This document shows, piece after piece, positions 5,795-11,219 of a DNA stretch of 11,219 nucleotides. The DNA lies in the NCBI GenBank assembly GCA_021648425.1, contig JAKISV010000091.1, positions 1 through 11,219 on the forward strand, given 5' to 3'. The notes under the pieces were generated by a model that saw nothing but the letters and a program-made list of their open reading frames with translations, had not been told where the DNA came from and did no database searches. Position numbers and translations under genes: made by a program. This stretch comes from Rhizobiaceae bacterium. Its GTDB lineage: Bacteria > Pseudomonadota > Alphaproteobacteria > Rhizobiales > Rhizobiaceae. Positions within the stretch are counted from its first letter, which is position 1, and every line of letters begins with the position of its first letter.

Positions 5795-7072
5795 CTAATG
5801 ATAATACTGTTGGCGATAACCGGCGCGATTGGGCAAATAATTATTGCTGACTTCACCAACAACAAACTTGCGATAACTCTCAGGCCAGGTTTCATACTCT
5901 TTATAAAATGCAGGCTTATTATAAATGTAACGCATCATATAGTCGAATGGCAGATATTCTGATATCAGCCGATTGATCAAAAACCGATCCTCGTGTTCAG
6001 GCATTGCCCGACATAAAACAAAACGGTGCTTGGGATTGATCTCTTCCATATCAAGCCCCGACCAGTTACTTACCTGAGCCGATACCCAGGCAATCAGCGG
6101 GATACTGCCCTCACTTTCCACCAGTTTTGGATTGCGCGCCACCCAGGATTTTATCCAGCGTTTGTCTGCCCGATTAAAATCCAGTTCCGGTTCAAGTTCT
6201 TTAGCCATCCACAATGCCAACCGGTTTGCACGCTGCTCCAGCAACCCGGTACGCTCAATCCACGAACCGCGCGGCAACTCAATGCGCCCGGTATCCAGCA
6301 GAAACTGATAGACTTGCTTTTTGTCGTCAATATCCAGATAGCTCACCTGCCAGGGCCGTGAACGGCGAAACCCCGGCGCCGATGGATCACCGATTACTGT
6401 TGTTTCATTTTCATCAATAAAAACATAAACCCCGCCAAAATGCGCAGTCCAATAGGTATTGTGGCGAAAGATTACTTCATCTGGCAGCAAAGTGTTGGTG
6501 CGAATGTCACCGGTCATTTTAACAGTCTTCACCATTTTTTTGAGCAGTTCATTGTCACGCCAGGCATTGGGTTCTTTGCGTAAACGCTCAATCATCGTTT
6601 TGAGTTCACCGGCTTTCCCCATCAGGTTTGTCGGAGTGGAAATTTTAAACTCCACTTGTTCAATAGCCAGCAAATCCTCAATATCCTCGACTGCAAACAC
6701 CGAATCCTCAATCTCTCCAAATACAACATCCTTGATCGTCAACGCATAAAGCGCGCGCGCATTGAGCGTGAAAAACTTCACCATCAGGTCTTCAGTATTG
6801 GAGAAATAGGTATGCACCACCGGAAGCTCGGACTGATCCGGTGTTAAAATGATAAAACGCCGATTGATCCCGGCTGGATCCAAATATTGCAAATCGTCCA
6901 ATTCTTTGGCGATTTCCGGCGAATAACCGGTCATATCAATCTGAAATTCTTTAAGCTTGGTATGAGGCAACCCAAACCCCTCCAATGCCCGATTATAACG
7001 CTCCACCATATGTGGCTCGTTGACAGTGTAGAGACTGCCAAAGATCAGTTTGTTTTCATGAAGGAGTTTCAT
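5795..7072 (-). CDS. DUF6638-like protein of unknown function
   Basis: A predicted soluble protein of 425 residues when started at ATG 7072 (CAGGGA upstream). An in-frame TTG at 7102 with GAGGTGG upstream would add ten residues; I prefer the ATG because the first residues MKLLHENKLIFG look like a natural domain start. I place it, with moderate confidence, in the DUF6638 family of Hyphomicrobiales. No signal peptide, membrane helix or catalytic motif is evident. It is rich in aromatic residues, with acidic VEDIEDLLAIEQVEF (128-142), an aromatic beta-like stretch FRHNTYWTAHFGGVYVFID (202-220) and a C-terminal part ending NNYLPNRAGYRQQYYH. It follows the AAA ATPase gene closely and is followed after 8 bp by the DUF2333-like gene, so it probably works with both. 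Confidence 0.7.
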   Translation of the reverse strand: MKLLHENKLIFGSLYTVNEPHMVERYNRALEGFGLPHTKLKEFQIDMTGYSPEIAKELDDLQYLDPAGINRRFIILTPDQSELPVVHTYFSNTEDLMVKFFTLNARALYALTIKDVVFGEIEDSVFAVEDIEDLLAIEQVEFKISTPTNLMGKAGELKTMIERLRKEPNAWRDNELLKKMVKTVKMTGDIRTNTLLPDEVIFRHNTYWTAHFGGVYVFIDENETTVIGDPSAPGFRRSRPWQVSYLDIDDKKQVYQFLLDTGRIELPRGSWIERTGLLEQRANRLALWMAKELEPELDFNRADKRWIKSWVARNPKLVESEGSIPLIAWVSAQVSNWSGLDMEEINPKHRFVLCRAMPEHEDRFLINRLISEYLPFDYMMRYIYNKPAFYKEYETWPESYRKFVVGEVSNNYLPNRAGYRQQYYH

Positions 7073-7113
7073 AGCCAGTCCCTGGTAAAAAAAGCAACTC
7101 AAAATCTACCACC

Positions 7114-9024
7114 TCATGCCCCCCACCGGCCATCAGCCTTCATCTCACCGATAATCTTCACCGCTTTTTCGCGCTGCCGTTCGCGGCGGATAATATCCTC
7201 CACCGCCGCATTGTCGGATTTATCTGTGTAGCGGAATTCGGAATCTGCATAGCGGTTGATTTCCTGCATCACCATTTCAATGGTGAACGGGTTGCGCAAT
7301 TCAGCGATCATTGCAGACTTCTCATCATAAGACTTGTGCATGAAGTTTTCCGGCTTCTCAAACCATTCATCAGGCAAATCAATATCCATCGCCCGCATCT
7401 TGATTGCATCGGTAATATTCTTGATTGCCCGCCCGGTAAATCGCGGCTCGGCCTTTTTGATCAGGTGCAGATAGGTGCCAATATCCGCCATGGTTTTGAA
7501 CTTGCCATGTTTATCCATGAAGTAATCATAAACTTCTTCCAACCCGTCTTCCTGAGGTTTGGAATAATCTTCATAGGCGGCGGAAACCGCTTTTTCGATA
7601 ATTTGCGCATCAAATAGTTTGTGTTTGCCCAGGTCGATTTTATGGTTCTTGCCCGCCAGTAAAACAAAGATATCGATATAATCATCACGCGTCTGCGGCC
7701 CGTCCACCAGCCACCGCGCCCCTGCCCTTTGACGAAGCGCATCATCGACATTTTCCGGGTAATTAGAGAACATGCCAAACGAGCAGTTACCACGAACAAC
7801 GGTGGAAGCCCCGGCAAAACTCTCCATCAGTACAGCCGTCACTTCCTGCTGCCCGGCCGAAGCGCGGTCATCAGAACGCTTGGCCGCCACCTGATCAATA
7901 TCATCAACCGTGCCAAATCCAATAGTGCGCGTATTCAACACATTGGTGATAAACTGCTTGCAGTTCTGCCCTGATTTACCTTGATAAGACGAAATCTGGT
8001 CAACACCAAAATTCTCATAGGTGAAGCCATACCCGGCCACCTGGCAATAGTCGTAAACAATGCCCGCAATCATCTGGATCAAAATCGTTTTGCCCGTGCC
8101 TGGCGCGCCATCGCCAATGAAGGTGAACAGAAAGCCGCCCATCTCCACAAACGGATTCATCTGCCGGTCAAAATCATAGGCCATCAGCATCTTGGCCAGC
8201 TTCATCGCCTGATATTTGGCAATGTGATTGCCGATAATCTCATTGGGCTTTTTGAATGTCATTACCAGCGGCTTGGTTTTACCCCCCGGTGCCACATCAA
8301 ATCCATTCAATTCAAACCCGTCACTGTCCAAACGCAGATGGGTATTTTCAAATTCACCCAATCCGGCAAATCGGTTTTTTCGTGTCAGTAAATCCTGCAA
8401 CGTTTCATCACTGAATGAACGAACCCGCGCCAGCAAAGAAGCATCATCCGGCGCATCCTCCACCGCACTTTCCAACCCGGCAACCAGCGTTTTCAACCCA
8501 TCAAGCGGTGTGTCAAAATTCCAGTCCGGGGGCGACATGTCAGTGGGTGGTTCACCACCACTCTCCACCATTTGTTTCAGATAAGCCGCAGCCGAAAAAG
8601 CTGCCACATAAGAACTGGCCTCTATCAGCCCGCGAAACCGTTCCGCTTTATCACCTTCCAATGTTGAAGATGCATTGCGCTGTTTGAGCGCATCCAGCCC
8701 GGTCTGTCTGGCAAATAAATCAGCGACCGCCAGTGCTACTGTGATTGCCCGTCGGGTTTTATATAAAATACCGTGTTGAATTGGCGACAACATCCGGTCA
8801 TCATTATTCACCGCTGCCAGGGTTTTTCCCAACTCCACTTTTCGCGACGACCGAGCCCCGGCGGTTGATACCGTGGATACAAATCGACGCCGTGTCCCCG
8901 CCAGCGCTGTGTTGCTCTTGCCTTTGGAAGCTTCCAGCACCACACACTGTGTCACCAGACTTTGCGCCGATGGCAAATGTTTGGCAATGTCATCTTCATT
9001 CAAAGTTGTTAAACCAATATCCAT
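7114..9024 (-). CDS. AAA-type ATPase with long N-terminal domain
   Basis: A 636-residue cytoplasmic ATPase. Residues about 1-250 are an Ala-rich, helical N-terminal region with no recognised motif, likely a partner or substrate adaptor. The AAA module covers about 260-545: Walker A GDGAPGTGKT (304-313, Lys312), Walker B region GTVDDIDQV (371-379), sensor-1 Asn421 in FSNYPENVDD, candidate arginine fingers R431, R433 or R437, and a sensor-2-like RFTGRA (528-533). The Walker B has Asp375 where the catalytic Glu normally stands. A basic, charged helix ends the protein (about 605-630). GAGGA lies about six bases before ATG, a firm start. It is the only energy-using soluble component of the series, so it likely drives the remodelling of its neighbours. 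No protease or helicase domain is attached. Substrate is unknown. Confidence 0.85.
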   Translation of the reverse strand: MDIGLTTLNEDDIAKHLPSAQSLVTQCVVLEASKGKSNTALAGTRRRFVSTVSTAGARSSRKVELGKTLAAVNNDDRMLSPIQHGILYKTRRAITVALAVADLFARQTGLDALKQRNASSTLEGDKAERFRGLIEASSYVAAFSAAAYLKQMVESGGEPPTDMSPPDWNFDTPLDGLKTLVAGLESAVEDAPDDASLLARVRSFSDETLQDLLTRKNRFAGLGEFENTHLRLDSDGFELNGFDVAPGGKTKPLVMTFKKPNEIIGNHIAKYQAMKLAKMLMAYDFDRQMNPFVEMGGFLFTFIGDGAPGTGKTILIQMIAGIVYDYCQVAGYGFTYENFGVDQISSYQGKSGQNCKQFITNVLNTRTIGFGTVDDIDQVAAKRSDDRASAGQQEVTAVLMESFAGASTVVRGNCSFGMFSNYPENVDDALRQRAGARWLVDGPQTRDDYIDIFVLLAGKNHKIDLGKHKLFDAQIIEKAVSAAYEDYSKPQEDGLEEVYDYFMDKHGKFKTMADIGTYLHLIKKAEPRFTGRAIKNITDAIKMRAMDIDLPDEWFEKPENFMHKSYDEKSAMIAELRNPFTIEMVMQEINRYADSEFRYTDKSDNAAVEDIIRRERQREKAVKIIGEMKADGRWGA

Positions 9025-9054
9025 AAAAATCCTCGTGCAGTTTGCATAAAGCCC

Positions 9055-10191
9055 CTACATATTTCTCAAAATCTGATTGCCCGAGACAATATTTTTTTGA
9101 TAACCCTTAAATATTTCATCCGCTTTTCCTGACGCATAAATCACCTGATAGGATTCATGCGGCACCAGTGCGTGGCGACGAAATGCACTTACTCCCTGAC
9201 GCGCGCAATCCACATCATCAGTATTGATAAAAAATTCTTCACGGGCCGGCTTGCCACCCCACAGTCCCCATTTTGCAGCCGTTTCACTAACGGAATAAAT
9301 TTCCTGCATCGTCCATGTCATCAACCATGCATTTTCCGGCTTGCGAACATTGGCTAAAATCTCTGCCACTGCCGACCCGTGTTCGGTAATGCCCGAATGA
9401 TAAAACGGCCCCAGCACAAATCGCCGCAATTGTTTGGGATGCAGATTATCAAAATCCTTGTCCATCGAACTGGCTATTGTCGAAAGCGTCAACGAATAGG
9501 AAGAATTTTTCTCACAAAAATCATCAAACTGCCGTGCCAGCTTCGGGTTTAACAACCCCTCCACTGGCAAAGGGATTTTTTCTTTTTTGTTCAGCTTGCC
9601 CTTTTTTGTCACCAGTGCATCCATCATGCCCGAACTGGAATCTTCAATCGTCGCCATATAAACCAGCGGCAAATTTGCACTGCCGTCAAAATAGCCCCAA
9701 TGCACAATATAATAAGGGCGCTTGGTTTTTGGGTTGACGGAAACACGAATGGTGCGCGGCAAAACAAGCGGCCCAAAGTGTTTTTCGTTCAGCACCGTAT
9801 TTAGGTAGCTTTGCTCTGCCAGAGTTTTTTGCAGCTCGGTTGGAAACTTCTTCTTTCGCAAAATGAAATCAACCATTTCATCGCGCAGAATTTCTTCTGA
9901 CGGCAATTCATTCAGTCGCGATTTTGCAGTTTTGCTGTCATTATCCAGTTCCAGTACATTTCTGAAAGTTGGAAATCCACTCTCCGCCTTTGATATCGCA
10001 AAACGCTCGGCAAAAGCCGCCCGGTTTTCCCAACTGTCAAAAGAACCGCGCAAGCGTTTAAGATAATTGGAAACCACCGCCCCGATTACATCGTGCTGGT
10101 ATAAAGGGGAATCATCTTCGCGCAAAAAAGTATCAAGCCCGTCCAGAGCCTGGTCCATTGCGTGAAAATATCTGTCTACCTGCGTTGCCAC
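9055..10191 (-). CDS. Hypothetical protein, 378 aa, AAA-operon partner
   Basis: I do not recognise this family. The protein looks soluble, with no signal peptide or membrane helix. The first 130 residues appear helical and charged. A central part looks beta-rich, with RTIRVSVNPKTKRPYYIVHW (146-165) and LPLVYMATIED (174-184). A basic loop, KKGKLNKKEK (196-205), follows, then LRRFVLGPFYHSG (255-267) and a helical C-terminal part containing NAWLMTWTMQEIYS (287-300). The start is GTG with AGAAG upstream; stronger AAGGGG overlaps the stop of the previous gene but is about 13 bases away. It sits 17 bp after the coiled-coil gene and 30 bp before the ATPase gene, so it is probably part of the same complex or pathway. 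An adaptor for the ATPase is possible but unproven. Confidence 0.7.
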   Translation of the reverse strand: MATQVDRYFHAMDQALDGLDTFLREDDSPLYQHDVIGAVVSNYLKRLRGSFDSWENRAAFAERFAISKAESGFPTFRNVLELDNDSKTAKSRLNELPSEEILRDEMVDFILRKKKFPTELQKTLAEQSYLNTVLNEKHFGPLVLPRTIRVSVNPKTKRPYYIVHWGYFDGSANLPLVYMATIEDSSSGMMDALVTKKGKLNKKEKIPLPVEGLLNPKLARQFDDFCEKNSSYSLTLSTIASSMDKDFDNLHPKQLRRFVLGPFYHSGITEHGSAVAEILANVRKPENAWLMTWTMQEIYSVSETAAKWGLWGGKPAREEFFINTDDVDCARQGVSAFRRHALVPHESYQVIYASGKADEIFKGYQKNIVSGNQILRNM

Positions 10192-10208
10192 GCGACTACT
10201 TCTACCCC

Positions 10209-11219
10209 TTAAGAAACATAGTTTGCAGAATTATGCTTTTCCATAACTTCTTCAAACCGTCGTGCAAAGGCCTCATCAGCCAGTTTTTTGCGCCTTTGAA
10301 TATCTTTGGTTGAAACCATATTTTTTTCATGCATTTCCAGCAAATCACCAATATGAGATTGTGCCGCAGCACCAATCCCCGCCATGGTTTCTTCTGCAGC
10401 CGTGTCTACCTTATTACCCAGCGTATTGATCTTGTGGGCAACATCCTGCTGGGCGGCAGTTTTCAGTGAATCTTCCAGCGCCTTATACAATACGATGCGT
10501 TGTTCCGTATCAATCGTCAGTTTATTGATCAGCGTTTGCTGTGCTGCCAGCTGATTATTGAGCGAATCTACAAAAGTCTGAAACATCGAAGTATAACGTT
10601 CCAATGTCTGGCTTTCAGCCAGCAATTCCTGTTCCTTGGCCTGCATCTTGTTATATTCAGTAGCCAGCTCCGAGCGCTCGGATTCCAGTTTTGCGCGCTC
10701 TTTTTGCTTGGTGGAAGCCGCAATCTTGTTTTCCAGATCAAGCAACATCGGATTGATTTCTTCTATTCGATTTTGTGCAGATTCAAGCTCATCCATTGTA
10801 CCCTGGCGCCGGTCGATTACTTTTCTCAAGCTCGTTTCTGAGGCTGCATAGCGCGCATCCAGCGCATCTTTTTGCGCTTTGAGAATACCCACAATCTTGT
10901 CAGATTTTGAAAGCAGTTCAGACAAATTACCCGAAAGTGAAGTGTTACGAACCCGATCCGAACGCATGCGCTGCATTTTTTGTTTTGAAAACACGCCAAC
11001 CAGTTTTTCCCAGGTGGAATACCCTCTCATGCTTTCAAACTCAGCACCAAAAATGTTGGTTGCATCTTCCAGGCCGATGATCAGGTCAGCAATATTGCCT
11101 TCCATCGTTTTTTGTTGTGCCAGCACATCGTTGATACGTGCATTTTCAATATCAAAATCAATCTGCCCGATAGTTTCCATATCGGCAAACTTGTCCAGAA
11201 CGATACCGCTCTGCTCAAG
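10209..11219 (-). CDS. Coiled-coil protein, 5' end outside the window
   Basis: The reading frame stays open to the edge of the window, so the true start is probably outside: the 13 codons before the first visible Met (11178-11180) read LEQSGIVLDKFAD, coding-like, and that Met has no good Shine-Dalgarno. At least 336 residues are visible. Numbered from the Met, residues 1-60 are helical with acidic patches, 65-80 are very basic (KQKMQRMRSDRVR), and about 85-235 are a long heptad-rich coiled coil with KERAKLESERSELATEYNKM (160-179). A Gly/Ala-rich stretch (264-273) and a charged helix end the protein. No signal peptide or membrane helix is seen in the visible part. It heads the visible operon, 17 bp before the next gene. 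A distant resemblance to TelA or PspA-like coiled-coil proteins is possible, but no diagnostic motif is present. Confidence 0.75.
   Translation of the reverse strand, partial: LEQSGIVLDKFADMETIGQIDFDIENARINDVLAQQKTMEGNIADLIIGLEDATNIFGAEFESMRGYSTWEKLVGVFSKQKMQRMRSDRVRNTSLSGNLSELLSKSDKIVGILKAQKDALDARYAASETSLRKVIDRRQGTMDELESAQNRIEEINPMLLDLENKIAASTKQKERAKLESERSELATEYNKMQAKEQELLAESQTLERYTSMFQTFVDSLNNQLAAQQTLINKLTIDTEQRIVLYKALEDSLKTAAQQDVAHKINTLGNKVDTAAEETMAGIGAAAQSHIGDLLEMHEKNMVSTKDIQRRKKLADEAFARRFEEVMEKHNSANYVS

Noticed and set aside
10209..11219. Assignment of the coiled-coil protein to the TelA tellurite-resistance family
   Set aside because: The helical, coiled-coil character fits loosely, but I see no family-specific motif and coiled coils mimic each other, so only the coiled coil is claimed.
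1..11219. CRISPR array or complete insertion sequence
   Set aside because: No set of regularly spaced direct repeats and no transposase gene is visible in the window.

Overview
The window looks like a chromosomal segment of an alphaproteobacterium of the Hyphomicrobiales (Rhizobiales) type, with base composition of roughly half G+C. The main reasons are a single-polypeptide TrpE-TrpG anthranilate synthase, preceded by a Trp-rich leader peptide and an attenuator, as in Rhizobium, Sinorhizobium and Agrobacterium, and a downstream block of unknown-function genes of a kind I associate with that order. Species cannot be named from the sequence.

Layout. 1-436 has no convincing gene. It holds a nested inverted repeat (51-114), a perfect 57-nt palindrome (177-233) resembling REP/MITE-type repeats, and a possible promoter. 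437-1012 (+) encodes a short secreted alpha/beta-hydrolase with a GHSLGG nucleophile motif. It converges on 1034-3199 (-), the fused anthranilate synthase trpE(G). Upstream of trpE(G) lie a Trp leader peptide (3308-3382, two Trp codons) and an intrinsic terminator (3246-3278), which together form a transcription attenuator. Further upstream (3450-3600) is an unexplained structured region: three inverted repeats, the last followed by a T-rich run, overlapping a possible small reading frame rich in Leu, Ile and Val.

3763-11219 (-) is one tightly packed gene series transcribed right to left: a coiled-coil protein (cut by the window edge), an unknown 378-aa protein, an AAA-type ATPase, a DUF6638-like protein, a DUF2333-like membrane-anchored protein and a cation diffusion facilitator. 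Gaps are 8-41 bp, and in one place a Shine-Dalgarno overlaps the previous stop codon, so this is probably one operon.

How it may work together. The trp part is classical end-product control: Trp scarcity should stall ribosomes on the leader, favour an antiterminator and allow trpE(G) expression. The other operon has one ATP-driven component, one coiled-coil component, two soluble proteins of unknown function, one membrane-anchored protein and a metal exporter. That composition suggests an ATP-driven assembly or remodelling machine at the inner membrane, but its function is inference only. It is the best candidate in the window for an undescribed system.
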